Part shown: positions 44,529-53,446 of the stretch, piece after piece | Position numbering within the stretch: the first letter of the stretch is position 1 | Layout of the letters: each line of letters begins with the position of its first letter | NCBI RefSeq assembly: GCF_000308455.1 | Contig: NZ_BAFP01000104.1 | Coordinates: 42,372-106,371 of the forward strand | DNA: 64,000 bases | Origin: Nocardia abscessus NBRC 100374 | GTDB lineage: Bacteria; Actinomycetota; Actinomycetes; Mycobacteriales; Mycobacteriaceae | Direction of reading: 5' to 3' | The notes under the pieces: model-generated | Seen by the model: only the letters and a program-made list of their open reading frames with translations | Told to the model about the DNA's origin: nothing | The model's database searches: none | Program-made: the position numbers and the translations under genes

Positions 44529-44802
44529 GCGGTCAGGCTCGGAGTCGGCAGCGCAGCGTCACCACGCAGGGCCCCGCTCATGCGAAACATGAACACCGCA
44601 TGAGCGGTCAGGCTCGGAGTCGGCAGCGCAGCGTCACCACGCAGGGCCCCGCTCATGCGAAACATGAACACCGCATGAGCGGTCAGGCCCGGAGTCGGCA
44701 GCGCAGCGTCACCACGCAGGGCCCCGCTCATGCGAAACATGAACACCGCATGAGCGGTCAGGCCTGGAGGCGGCAGCGCAGCGTGACCATGGAGCGCACC
44801 GC
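44525..44802 (+). repeat. 75-base tandem repeat, three full units plus a partial
   Basis: Units begin at 44525, 44600 and 44675, with a shortened fourth of 53 bases at 44750. The full units are nearly identical, with a single T-to-C change seen in the third, which implies recent duplication. Each junction has ACCGCATGA or a near copy, equal to the context at the permease start. The fourth unit has diverged. Confidence 0.9.
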
Positions 44803-44806
44803 ATGA
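44525..44806 (+). CDS. Repeat-built 93-residue linker ORF between ABC ATPase and permease
   Basis: Its ATG (44525) overlaps the ATPase stop and its TGA (44804-44806) overlaps the permease ATG (44803). The product is three copies of a 25-residue unit (beginning MSGQARSRQRSVTTQG and ending KHEHR) followed by a partial fourth, MSGQAWRRQRSVTMERTA. Each unit begins with ATGA, so every copy boundary can restart translation. It is basic, with no known fold. The repeat length of 75 bases keeps the frame, which is why coupling survives expansion. Whether a protein is made is unknown. Confidence 0.55.
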
Positions 44807-47289
44807 TCGGCGCCGCGTGGGATCGCCTGCGGCTGTTCAACATCGGCGAGCTGCTCGCCCATCGCGGACGCACCCTGATGTCGCTGGTCGTGATGGGCGT
44901 CTCGGCGTCGCTGCTGGTCGCGGTGCTGAGCATCTCCGGCTCGGTCACCGGCTCGGTGGACAAGCTGACCCGCGGCCTCGGCGGCAACGCGCAGTTGGAG
45001 GTCAGCGGGATCACCGACGCGGGCTTCGACCAGCAACTGCTGCGGCAGATAGCGACCACGCCCGGCGTCGCGGTGGCGGTGCCGATGCTGCGGGTGCAGG
45101 TGGGCACCGGCGCCGATCGCGCGCTGCTGATCGGCGCCGACTCGAACATCGGCGCGCTGGGCAGCGAATTGCCGATGAGCGCTTTCACGGGAAAGCTGCT
45201 CTCGGTGCCCAACGGGGTATTGGTGGGCACGGGGCTCGGCCGCGCCGAGGGTGAGCAATTCACGCTGGGCGGCACGACCGTCACCGTGGCAGGCGTCCTC
45301 GACGAGGAGACTTCCCGGAAACTCAACGACGGTCACCTCATCGCCGCCCCGCTCGGGCTCGCGCAGAAGGTCACCGATCGGGCGGGACGGCTGGATTCCG
45401 TGCAGATCATCCCCGCCGAGGGCGCCGACCTCGCGCAGGTGCGCACGGCGCTCACCGCTGTGGTGGAGGGCCGCGCGGTGGTGGCCGAGCCGAGCTTGCG
45501 CACCGCCCAGGCGGGCGGCGCGGTGCAGATCGTCCGCTACTCCACCACCATGGCGTCGGCCGCCGCGCTGATCGTCTCGGCGTTCCTCATCTACAACGCG
45601 ATGAGCATGGCGATCGCCCAGCGCAGACCGATGCTCTCGCTGTTGCGCGCGATCGGCGGCAAACGCGGCCCGATGGTGCGGGACTTGCTGGCCGAGGCCG
45701 CGCTGCTGGGGGTTCTCGGCGGCGCGGTCGGCGCGGCGCTGGGGGTGTTCATGGGCAGTGTCGCGATCGGCACGCTGCCCACCGCCATCGTGCAGTCGGT
45801 GGAGGCGCGCACCGAATATTCGGTGCCCTGGTACGTGATTCCGTTCGCGGTCGTAGCCTGCGTGTTCACCAGCGTGCTCGCGGCGTCCCTCGCCGCGCGT
45901 CAGGTGTACCGGGTGCGGCCGATCGAGGCGCTGGCTCCGGTCGGGGCCGGACGCGCCGATACGGCGAGCCCGCTGCTGCGCTGGCTGGCCGTGGTGATCG
46001 GCGGCGGGCTGGCCGGGGCCGCGGTGCTGATCGCGGGCAGCGATCTCGGCCGCTACTCGCTGACCGCGATCTCGATGTCGTTCATCGCCGCGATTCTGCT
46101 CTGCTTCGCCGCCACCGGTCCCATCGTGCGGGCCGCGGCGGGGATCGCGCGCTGGTTCCGCGCTCCCGGCGCACTGGGCGCGACCACGCTGGAGCGCTCG
46201 CCGCGGCGAGTGTGGGCGACGGCGATGACGGTGATGATCGGCGTCGGCGCCACCGTCGGCATGAGTGGCGCCTCGAGCAACATGATCGATTCGGCCACGG
46301 TCACTTTCACGGATCTGGCCCGCAACGATGTCTACGTCAGCCCGGCCTCGATGGCCCAGTTCCCCACCGGGCCGCTGCTGCCCGAGGATCTGGCGGGCAA
46401 GCTCGCCGCGGTGCCCGGCGTCGCACGTCTCAGCCCGGCGCAGATGGCCTTCGCCACGCTGGGCAGCAGTCGCGTGATGCTGCAAGGGTTTCCGCCCGAT
46501 GCCCGCGAAACCCGCATGCGGATGCTCACCGACGACTCGGTCGCCCGGCTGTCGGCCGGGGAGGGCGTGGCGATCTCCCGGGACGTGGCGCGCTCACTCG
46601 GGGTCGGCGCCGGTGCGGACCTGACCCTGCCGACGCCGACAGGACCGCGCACCGTGCGGGTGTTGCAGGTGATCCCGTACTTCTCCGCCATCGCCGGGGT
46701 GGTGATGATGGACCTGGAGCTGATGCGCACTTGGTACCAGCGGCCCGGGGAGACGGTCATCGCCGTCGACTTCGAGCCGGGCGCCGATCCCGCCGCGGTG
46801 CTCGCGGCGATCCGGCAGGTGGTGCCGCCGGAGCTGCACGTGGACACCGGCGCGGGCACGGTGGTGGCGGCGTCGTCGAGCATTCGGCAGGGCATGGCGA
46901 TGAGCAATGCCATTCTGTGGATCGTGGTGCTGGTCGCCACGGTCGCGTTGCTCAACACGCTGATGCTCTCGGTGCTGGAGCGGCGCAGGGAACTCGGTGT
47001 ATTGCGTGCCATGGGCACCGGGCGCCGGTTCCTGATGCGGTCGGTGCTGGCCGAGGCCGCGGGAATCGGAGTCGTGGGCGCGGTGCTCGGTTTGGCGCTC
47101 GGCGCGTCGGTGCAGTATCTGGCCACGGTCGCCATCGGGAACGCGCTGACCATCGACGTGACCTACCAGCCGAGCCCGATGCTGCTGGTCTACGGCATGA
47201 TCGCGCTGGCGCTGGCACTGCTCGGGTCGGTTCCGCCCGCGTTGCGAGCGGCTCGGATGCCCATCGTGGAGGCGCTCGCGGTCGACTGA
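44803..47289 (+). CDS. FtsX-like ABC transporter permease
   Basis: 828 residues. A first membrane helix (LMSLVVMGVSASLLVAVLSI) precedes a large outer domain. Then come helix clusters around 260-360 (for example LLGVLGGAVGAALGVFMGSV), a second outer domain and the final helix cluster (ILWIVVLVATVALLNTLML; GIGVVGAVLGLALGASVQYL). This is the duplicated FtsX layout of MacB-type exporters and lipoprotein releasers. It is paired with the ATPase upstream. The substrate is not inferable. Confidence 0.92.
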   Translation: MIGAAWDRLRLFNIGELLAHRGRTLMSLVVMGVSASLLVAVLSISGSVTGSVDKLTRGLGGNAQLEVSGITDAGFDQQLLRQIATTPGVAVAVPMLRVQVGTGADRALLIGADSNIGALGSELPMSAFTGKLLSVPNGVLVGTGLGRAEGEQFTLGGTTVTVAGVLDEETSRKLNDGHLIAAPLGLAQKVTDRAGRLDSVQIIPAEGADLAQVRTALTAVVEGRAVVAEPSLRTAQAGGAVQIVRYSTTMASAAALIVSAFLIYNAMSMAIAQRRPMLSLLRAIGGKRGPMVRDLLAEAALLGVLGGAVGAALGVFMGSVAIGTLPTAIVQSVEARTEYSVPWYVIPFAVVACVFTSVLAASLAARQVYRVRPIEALAPVGAGRADTASPLLRWLAVVIGGGLAGAAVLIAGSDLGRYSLTAISMSFIAAILLCFAATGPIVRAAAGIARWFRAPGALGATTLERSPRRVWATAMTVMIGVGATVGMSGASSNMIDSATVTFTDLARNDVYVSPASMAQFPTGPLLPEDLAGKLAAVPGVARLSPAQMAFATLGSSRVMLQGFPPDARETRMRMLTDDSVARLSAGEGVAISRDVARSLGVGAGADLTLPTPTGPRTVRVLQVIPYFSAIAGVVMMDLELMRTWYQRPGETVIAVDFEPGADPAAVLAAIRQVVPPELHVDTGAGTVVAASSSIRQGMAMSNAILWIVVLVATVALLNTLMLSVLERRRELGVLRAMGTGRRFLMRSVLAEAAGIGVVGAVLGLALGASVQYLATVAIGNALTIDVTYQPSPMLLVYGMIALALALLGSVPPALRAARMPIVEALAVD

Positions 47290-47299
47290 TCCGACGGGT

Positions 47300-49093
47300 T
47301 CACAGCGGCAGGTCGGCGAACCACGCCTTGAACTTCGGCGTGGTGATGCCGAATCCGGAGCTCGGGTTGCTGTCGGTGAGGGTCACCGTGGCGAACAGCA
47401 GGTAGCTCGACCGGGCCGGGTCGTCGTCGAAGTCCACGACGAGGTAGCCGTCCGGCGATCCGCCACCGGTCTCCTGCCACCGGTAGGTCGAATACGACTT
47501 GCCGGTGTTGCGTTCGGTCGCTGACGTATTCGACGGCAGGTCCTGCACCGCCGCTCGAGCGTCCTGGGGTGAGTTGAAGCCGATGAGGACGTAGTCGGGC
47601 TCGGCGATCGGCGTGCCCCAGCAGTTCCAGGCCGTCGCCCATTTCGGGAAGTCGGGTACGCCATTGGCGCTGGACACCTTGCCGCCCGGCTTGGCCGTGC
47701 TCAGGAAGCAGGTCTTGCCGCGATAGCCCGGGCCCGAGCCGATGCCGTACTTCGTGTCGACACCCTGCGGCAGCAGATCCGGGAACGCTGTGGCGAGCTT
47801 GTCCGCGCCGGACGGCCCCGCGGGCGTCTTGGTGCCGAGGTCCAGCGGCGTCGCGGAATCCGAGAATCCGACCTTCGCGACGACGACGCCGATCCCGACC
47901 AGCAGCGTCACGACCACCAGGCCGATCGTCACGATCAGGCCGGTATTCGAGCGACCTTGTGGCGGGTAGCCCGGCGGCTGGTGGGAGGGGTAGCCGATCG
48001 GCGGCGGGGTGGGCGCGGAATACGACGGCGCCGCCGGATAACTCGGCTGCGCAGCGGCCGCGGCATAGCCGTCGGAGGCCGGGAAATGCTGTCCACCGCT
48101 CGGATTCGGGTTGTACTGCGGTGGCGCGGTGTAAGCAGGGGCGGACGCCGCGGGGACGTAGGTCGGCGGACTCGCCTCCGGCACGGGGTAGGACGGTTGC
48201 GCGATGACGGTGGGCGCGGGCTGCGGCTGGTACTGCGCCGCCAGCACGGTCGGGGCGGGTGCGGTGAGCGCTCGCCGTGCCGCCGCGGCGAATTCGGAGC
48301 AGGACACGTAGCGGTCGTCGGGTCGCTTCGCCATGGCTTTGGCGATCACCGCGTCGAGCGCGGGCGACAGACCGGCGCGCCGGGACGCGACCGAGGGCGG
48401 CGGCAGCTGGAGATGCCCGCGGATGATGTCGGCCGGGGCGGGTGCGTCGAAGGGAGCGACGCCGGTCAGCAACCAGTACAGCGCACAAGCCAGCGAGTAC
48501 TGGTCGGAGCGATGGTCCAGGTGCGCACCGGTCATCTGTTCGGGCGAGGCGTAGGCGAGCGTCGCGGTGAACATGCCGGTCTGGGTCAGGTGCGTGGAAT
48601 CCTCACGCAGGCGGGCGATACCGAAATCGGTGAGGAAGACCCTTTCGCCGTGGCCACCCACCGCGCGGGCCAGCATGATGTTCGCCGGCTTGACGTCGCG
48701 GTGCAGCACACCCATCCCGTGCGCGTAATCCAGTGCGGACGCGACGCCCTCGATGATCTGCACGGCCCGCTCCGGCGGGAGGCTCTGCGGGTTCACCGTC
48801 GCCGCGTCGACGCCGTCGACGTACTGCATGGAGATCCACAGCTGGTCGTCCTCCGTGCCGCGGTCGTACACCGCGACGATGTTCGGATGGTCCAGTTGCG
48901 CCGCGAGGTCGGCCTCCCGCTCGAACCTGGCCCGCACCTCCACGTCGGTGAACAGCTCCCGGTTCAGCAGTTTGAGCGCGGTCTGCCGGGGCAGTCTGGG
49001 GTGACGGGCGAGGTACACCGATCCCATGCCGCCCTGGCCGAGCAGCTTTTCTATGGTGAACCCGGCGAACACCGCACCGCTGTCGAGCAACAC
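47300..49093 (-). CDS. Transmembrane serine/threonine protein kinase
   Basis: 597 residues from the GTG at 49093 with GAAGGGGG upstream; an earlier start at 49129 is open. The kinase domain has LGQGGMGSVYLARH, TALKLLNRE, HRDVKPANIMLA and DFGIARL. A Pro/Tyr/Ala-rich linker follows, then one membrane helix (GLIVTIGLVVVTLLVGIGVVV) and an outer domain of about 170 residues with Cys in KTCFLS and WNCWG. It differs from the kinase at 38889 in its outer domain, so it senses something else. It is convergent with the ABC permease. Confidence 0.92.
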   Translation of the reverse strand: MLLDSGAVFAGFTIEKLLGQGGMGSVYLARHPRLPRQTALKLLNRELFTDVEVRARFEREADLAAQLDHPNIVAVYDRGTEDDQLWISMQYVDGVDAATVNPQSLPPERAVQIIEGVASALDYAHGMGVLHRDVKPANIMLARAVGGHGERVFLTDFGIARLREDSTHLTQTGMFTATLAYASPEQMTGAHLDHRSDQYSLACALYWLLTGVAPFDAPAPADIIRGHLQLPPPSVASRRAGLSPALDAVIAKAMAKRPDDRYVSCSEFAAAARRALTAPAPTVLAAQYQPQPAPTVIAQPSYPVPEASPPTYVPAASAPAYTAPPQYNPNPSGGQHFPASDGYAAAAAQPSYPAAPSYSAPTPPPIGYPSHQPPGYPPQGRSNTGLIVTIGLVVVTLLVGIGVVVAKVGFSDSATPLDLGTKTPAGPSGADKLATAFPDLLPQGVDTKYGIGSGPGYRGKTCFLSTAKPGGKVSSANGVPDFPKWATAWNCWGTPIAEPDYVLIGFNSPQDARAAVQDLPSNTSATERNTGKSYSTYRWQETGGGSPDGYLVVDFDDDPARSSYLLFATVTLTDSNPSSGFGITTPKFKAWFADLPL

Positions 49094-49361
49094 GCCCCCT
49101 TCAGGTGACCGCGGCGCCCGGACAGGCACGTCCGAGCGCTTTCCTACCGATCCTGGAGCTTACCGGGTGACGCCGTGGCCACGGGGTTTCGAATTCTCCG
49201 GGAAGATCGGCAAAACTATGTTCGAGACATCGTGCCGTCGACACCGTCGCGTGCCGCGGCGATGTCTCTCGTCCGGTCACCGACCGGACGGGCCCGATGA
49301 GCTATTTTGCACCGCCGAACAACAGCGTGAACACGCCACTGGTGGTGGGGAGGACTCGGTG

Positions 49362-50264
49362 GTGAGGTCGACGGGATCCGCTTCGACAGGTCGGTCGGCG
49401 CTGCGCGCCGCGGCGATGGTGGTGCTGCTCACGCTGACCTCGTGCGCCTTGTTCCCCGGCGACCGGCCCGTCACCGACACCCCCGCCGTGGTCGTCGACA
49501 CCGCGGGAGCCTGGCGGCCGAACCTCGCGGTGTCCGTGCCCGACTCGCTGGCCGCCGACTTCACCCAGTTGCAGCCGCAGCTGGCCGGGCAGGTCGGCAT
49601 GGCGATCATCCCCGTCGGGGGCGGCCGGATGACCGTCTTCGGCGACTGGGTCAGCGGCATCGCTTGGTCAACGATCAAGGTGCCGCTCGCGATCGCGGCG
49701 CTGCGGCACGACCCCCAGGAAGGAATCCTCCACGAGGTGGAGGCCGCCATCACCTGGTCGGACAACGGTGCCGCCGAGACGCTGTGGCAGTCGCTGGGCG
49801 ACGGGCTGGAAGCGGCCAAGGCGGTCCAGGACGTGATCGATGAAGCGGGCGACGCCACGACCGGTGTGGCGGGCCCGCGAACCACGCTGGACTACACCTC
49901 CTTCGGCGGCACCGAATGGACGCTGGCCAATCAGGCTCGCTTCGCCTCCCGCCTGCCATGCCTGCCCGAGTCGTTCCAGGTCACCGAGCTGATGACGGAG
50001 ATAACGCCCGAGCAGGCATGGGGTCTGGGCGTGCTGGAGGGCACGGCCTTCAAGGGCGGCTGGGGGCCCGACGACGAGACCGGCGTCTACACCGTCCGCC
50101 AATTCGGCCTGGTGCCGGTGCGGTCCGGCATGATCGCCGTGGCGCTCGCGGCCCAGGCCGATTCCGGAAGCTTCGAGGACTCCACCACCATCCTGAGCCG
50201 GATGGCGCGGATGCTCGGCCGCCATCTCGACGAGCTGCGCGGCGGGTCCTGCGCACCGCTGTGA
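49362..50264 (+). CDS. Lipoprotein with serine beta-lactamase-like fold (paralogue of 31125)
   Basis: 300 residues from a GTG at 49362 (GGGGAGGA seven bases upstream; a GTG at 49359 is equally possible). The lipobox is LTSC (Cys 28). STIK (103-106), SDN (133-135) and KGGWG are in the same order as in the gene at 31125. The two share ARFASRLPCLPE-like and HLDELRGG-like segments. It is a duplicate separated by 17 kb. Function in beta-lactam or peptidoglycan chemistry is an inference. Confidence 0.78.
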   Translation: MRSTGSASTGRSALRAAAMVVLLTLTSCALFPGDRPVTDTPAVVVDTAGAWRPNLAVSVPDSLAADFTQLQPQLAGQVGMAIIPVGGGRMTVFGDWVSGIAWSTIKVPLAIAALRHDPQEGILHEVEAAITWSDNGAAETLWQSLGDGLEAAKAVQDVIDEAGDATTGVAGPRTTLDYTSFGGTEWTLANQARFASRLPCLPESFQVTELMTEITPEQAWGLGVLEGTAFKGGWGPDDETGVYTVRQFGLVPVRSGMIAVALAAQADSGSFEDSTTILSRMARMLGRHLDELRGGSCAPL

Positions 50265-50270
50265 ACCGGG

Positions 50271-50933
50271 TCAGCCCGGGGTGACCAGGCCGGTCTCGTA
50301 GGCCAGCACCACCGCCTGGGCCCGGTCGCGCAGATTCAGCTTCGAGAACACCTTGGAGACATGGGTTTTCACGGTCTGCTCGGCCACGAAGAGGACCTCG
50401 GCGATCTCGGTGTTGGACATACCTTTCGCGATCAGTTCGAGCACTTCCCGCTCGCGGGGAGTCAGCGCGGACAGCTGCGGCGCCGGCTTGGCGCGGGCGC
50501 TGCGGCGGCGGGTGACGTCGGCGATGAGCCTGCGGGTGACCGTCGGCGCGAGCAGCGCCTGGCCGTCGGCGACCACGCGCACCGCGCGCACCAGTTCCTC
50601 GGCGGGCGCGTCCTTGAGCAGGAATCCGCTGGCGCCGAGGCTCAACGCCTCGTAGACGTAGTCGTCGACGTCGAAGGTGGTGAGCATCAGCACGCGCACC
50701 GGCGGGTCGAACCCGGCGGCCAGGATGGCGCGGGCGGCGTCCAGCCCGTTCATCTGCGGCATGCGCACGTCCATCAGCACGACATCCGGGCGCAGCCGCT
50801 TGGCCTCGGCCACCGCGATCTTGCCGTCCGCCGCGTCGCCTACCACGCTGATGTCCGGCTGCGCCGCGAGCAGCGCACCGAACCCCTGCCGGACCATCGC
50901 CTGGTCGTCGGCGATCAACACCGTAATTGCCAC
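50271..50933 (-). CDS. NarL-type response regulator
   Basis: 220 residues from a GTG at 50933. The receiver has Asp in VVLMDVRM and the Lys of FLLKDAPAEELVRAVR; the C-terminal helix-turn-helix has LTPREREVLELIAKGMSNTE and VAEQTVKTHVSKVF. It is the likely partner of the kinase at 51261, but a gap of 327 bases separates them on the same strand, which is unusually long. Confidence 0.93.
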   Translation of the reverse strand: MAITVLIADDQAMVRQGFGALLAAQPDISVVGDAADGKIAVAEAKRLRPDVVLMDVRMPQMNGLDAARAILAAGFDPPVRVLMLTTFDVDDYVYEALSLGASGFLLKDAPAEELVRAVRVVADGQALLAPTVTRRLIADVTRRRSARAKPAPQLSALTPREREVLELIAKGMSNTEIAEVLFVAEQTVKTHVSKVFSKLNLRDRAQAVVLAYETGLVTPG

Positions 50934-51260
50934 CCGCTCACCCTAATTGCCCCGCCCTACTGCCCGCCGGGCCCGTTCGACGGCAGAGCCGTCATCTGTG
51001 AGACGTGGCACACACGACCCGACCCACTCTGATCGACCCGAGCCCGCCTCGTTCACACCGCCCGAATCGATACGCCCAGCAGGCTCGCCCGGACGCGATC
51101 CGTCGGCACGTCTCGACGGCGGCAGCCATGACGCCTGCGGCTCGCACCGCGCTCACCCGACGGCATCTCGGTCGGTCTGCCGCACGCGACTGGACCGATT
51201 TCGGAGACGACCCGCGCCCGAACCCGACGCGACGCGGCCGCCAGACGGACAGGAGCCCGC
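50934..51260 (-). other. 327-base spacer between kinase and regulator genes
   Basis: On the minus strand a frame beginning before the kinase stop runs through part of this stretch with Arg-rich text (SGERGASRRRHGCRRRDVP). It has the flavour of the basic repeat-like linkers at 41774 and 44525, but here there is no overlap with both neighbours and no clear internal duplication. Otherwise no gene or hairpin was recognised. Confidence 0.35.
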
Positions 51261-52484
51261 TCAGCGTTGTGGTTCGCCGTTCGCGGCGGCACCGACAACA
51301 GCGGCCGCTTCCGGCACGCTGATCGGAAAGCGCGCGTGTACCCGGAATCCACCGTCCGCATGCGGCTGCGCTGTCACCTCACCGCCCACGGCGAGCGCTC
51401 GCGCCTGCATGCCGGCGATGCCGTGGCCGCCGTTGCCGACCGGCCGCGCGGGCGTGGCTCCGGGCTCGTTCTCGACGTCGAGCAGCAGCTCCGTATCGCG
51501 TGCGATGCGCACCAGGACCGGCGCGCCCGGGGCGTGCCGGGAAGCGTTGGACAGCGATTCCTGGGCGACGCGATAGAGAGCGAGTCCGGTGACCTCCGGG
51601 ACCGTCTCCAGCGCACCGTCGACGGTCCACTCGATGTGCACACCCGCGCGTCGCGCGCCCTCGAACAGGCCGATCACGTCGGACGCCTTCGGCTGGGGCG
51701 CGTGCTCGGGCAGCTGACCGTCGCTGCGCAGTACGCCCAGCATGCCCCGGATCTCGTTGAGCGCTTCGCGCGCCGTGGCGCCGATGGACTCGAACTCGGC
51801 ACGCGCGGCCGAACCGACGCCCTCCACCCGGTACGGCGCGGTCTGCGCCTGCACCACCACCAGGGACATGTGGTGGGCCACGACGTCGTGCAGGTCGCGG
51901 GCGATGCGCGCCTTCTCCTCCAGGATGGCGCGGCGGGCCCGCTCCAGCTCGTTCTGTTCCTCTTGACGCTCAAGTTGCCGCCGCGACAGCGCCAGCCAGC
52001 GGATGAGCAGGCCGAACAGCACCAGCGCGGCCAGCGCGATCGGCCAGCCCCATGCGGCGTTCGCGAACGCGTCCCCTTCGCCGGGCATGGTGGTCGCGAA
52101 CAGCAGGGCCGTCGCCGCCCAGGCCACCGCCACGATCTGCCCCGGCGCGCGCAACGCCACCGCGAACAGCGTCACCAGCAGGCACAGCACGTGGACCACC
52201 TGGAACGGCAGCTCGTTGTTCGGCTGATGCGGAATGGCCAGCGCGATCACCAGCGCGGAGCCCGCCGAGATGGCCCAGCCCAACGCCGGGTTGATCCGGA
52301 CGAGCAGCACCGGGAACGCGGCGAGCGCCGCGATGAACGGCTGTGCCGCGGCGGGCACCGCGTGGGTCAGATGCAGGGTCGGCCAGGCCACCGTGTACCA
52401 GATCAGCGCGACCAGCACCGTGCCCAGGTCGAACCAGGTCCGCGCGTCCAGCCGTCGCGTCCAGGCGCGACTTTCTCGGTTCAT
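51261..52484 (-). CDS. Histidine kinase, NarL/DesK type
   Basis: 407 residues. About five membrane helices in the first 165 residues (for example WFDLGTVLVALIWYTVAWPT and AWGWPIALAALVLFGLLIRW) precede a HisKA_3 domain with the phospho-acceptor His in RDLHDVVAHHMSLV. The HATPase domain shows GLALYRVAQESLSNASRHAP and GHGIAGMQARAL. It is paired with the regulator at 50271. The last 15 residues are low-complexity Ala-rich. Confidence 0.92.
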   Translation of the reverse strand: MNRESRAWTRRLDARTWFDLGTVLVALIWYTVAWPTLHLTHAVPAAAQPFIAALAAFPVLLVRINPALGWAISAGSALVIALAIPHQPNNELPFQVVHVLCLLVTLFAVALRAPGQIVAVAWAATALLFATTMPGEGDAFANAAWGWPIALAALVLFGLLIRWLALSRRQLERQEEQNELERARRAILEEKARIARDLHDVVAHHMSLVVVQAQTAPYRVEGVGSAARAEFESIGATAREALNEIRGMLGVLRSDGQLPEHAPQPKASDVIGLFEGARRAGVHIEWTVDGALETVPEVTGLALYRVAQESLSNASRHAPGAPVLVRIARDTELLLDVENEPGATPARPVGNGGHGIAGMQARALAVGGEVTAQPHADGGFRVHARFPISVPEAAAVVGAAANGEPQR

Positions 52485-52651
52485 GCCTACGACACTAGGA
52501 ACTGCCCGCGCGCCGCGGCCTCATACCCACGGGTGATTCCGGACCGATACCCCGGTGCGAGAGCGCGCGGAGGGCTCACCCGGCAGCAGCGGACGCGGAA
52601 CATCCCCGGGCGTGAGGCAGGTGCGGAAGCGGGGACCCTAACGTCGTCGCC

Positions 52652-53446
52652 ATGAGCACACCGACCAGCGCCGGGCGCGAGACCCGGTCCGCATCGGCCG
52701 CAGGAGCCCGAAATCATTCCGCCGCAATCTCTTCCGTCACCGCTTACACGAGACGCTACGCGGCGCTCACCGCGACGGCGTTGACCGCCGTGGCAACGAC
52801 GGTATTCCTCGCCCCCGCCCCGCGGGCCGCCGCGGCGGCCGCGCCGATCGAGAGCACGCAGGTGAGCGCCGCCGTCGCCGAACTGGCCGGAGGCGGCCCC
52901 GGCGCGCTCACCGCCATCCCCCCGGACTTCGTCGCATCGTTCGGCTACCGGCCGAGCACGCTGGACGGTCTGCTGGTCAATCCGCGCGGCGACTGCTCGT
53001 CTCCGGTGACGCTGCCCGCCGAGTTCGACACCGCGTGCAAAGCCCACGACCTCGGCTACGACCTGCTGCGCTATGCCGACCAGCGAGGCGAACCGCTGGG
53101 CCCGTGGGCACGGCAGGCCCTCGACGCGACGTTGGACCGGCAGATGCACCAGGCCTGCGCGGCGCGCGTCGATCCGTTCTCCCGTGCCCGGTGCGATGCG
53201 ATGGCGTCGATCGCGAACACCGCCGTCGACTTGAATTCGCGGCGCCAGGACTACGGCGCGCCGGTGGTCGAATCCCTGCTGGGCGCCGCCGATACCGGAT
53301 CGACGACGAGCTGGAAGCTGCTAGGTGTGCTCGGCGCCGGGATCGCCGGTCTGAGCGCGGTTCTCGTCGTGCGCAATCGACGGAGTGTTCCCGAAGCCGT
53401 GGCAGATCTGCCGTATGGCACCGGCGCGGCAGTGGTACGGCGATGA
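52652..53446 (+). CDS. Secreted or anchored prokaryotic phospholipase A2
   Basis: 264 residues. A signal segment (ALTATALTAVATTVFLAPAP) precedes a small catalytic domain with the Cys-bearing loop GDCSSP and the catalytic His-Asp pair in CKAHDLGYDLLRY (His 132, Asp 133). A C-terminal membrane helix (LLGVLGAGIAGLSAVLVV) with a basic tail should anchor it, unlike many freely secreted members. It would cut fatty acids from glycerophospholipids. The stop overlaps the next start by 4 bases, tying it to the hydrolase. Confidence 0.8.
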   Translation: MSTPTSAGRETRSASAAGARNHSAAISSVTAYTRRYAALTATALTAVATTVFLAPAPRAAAAAAPIESTQVSAAVAELAGGGPGALTAIPPDFVASFGYRPSTLDGLLVNPRGDCSSPVTLPAEFDTACKAHDLGYDLLRYADQRGEPLGPWARQALDATLDRQMHQACAARVDPFSRARCDAMASIANTAVDLNSRRQDYGAPVVESLLGAADTGSTTSWKLLGVLGAGIAGLSAVLVVRNRRSVPEAVADLPYGTGAAVVRR

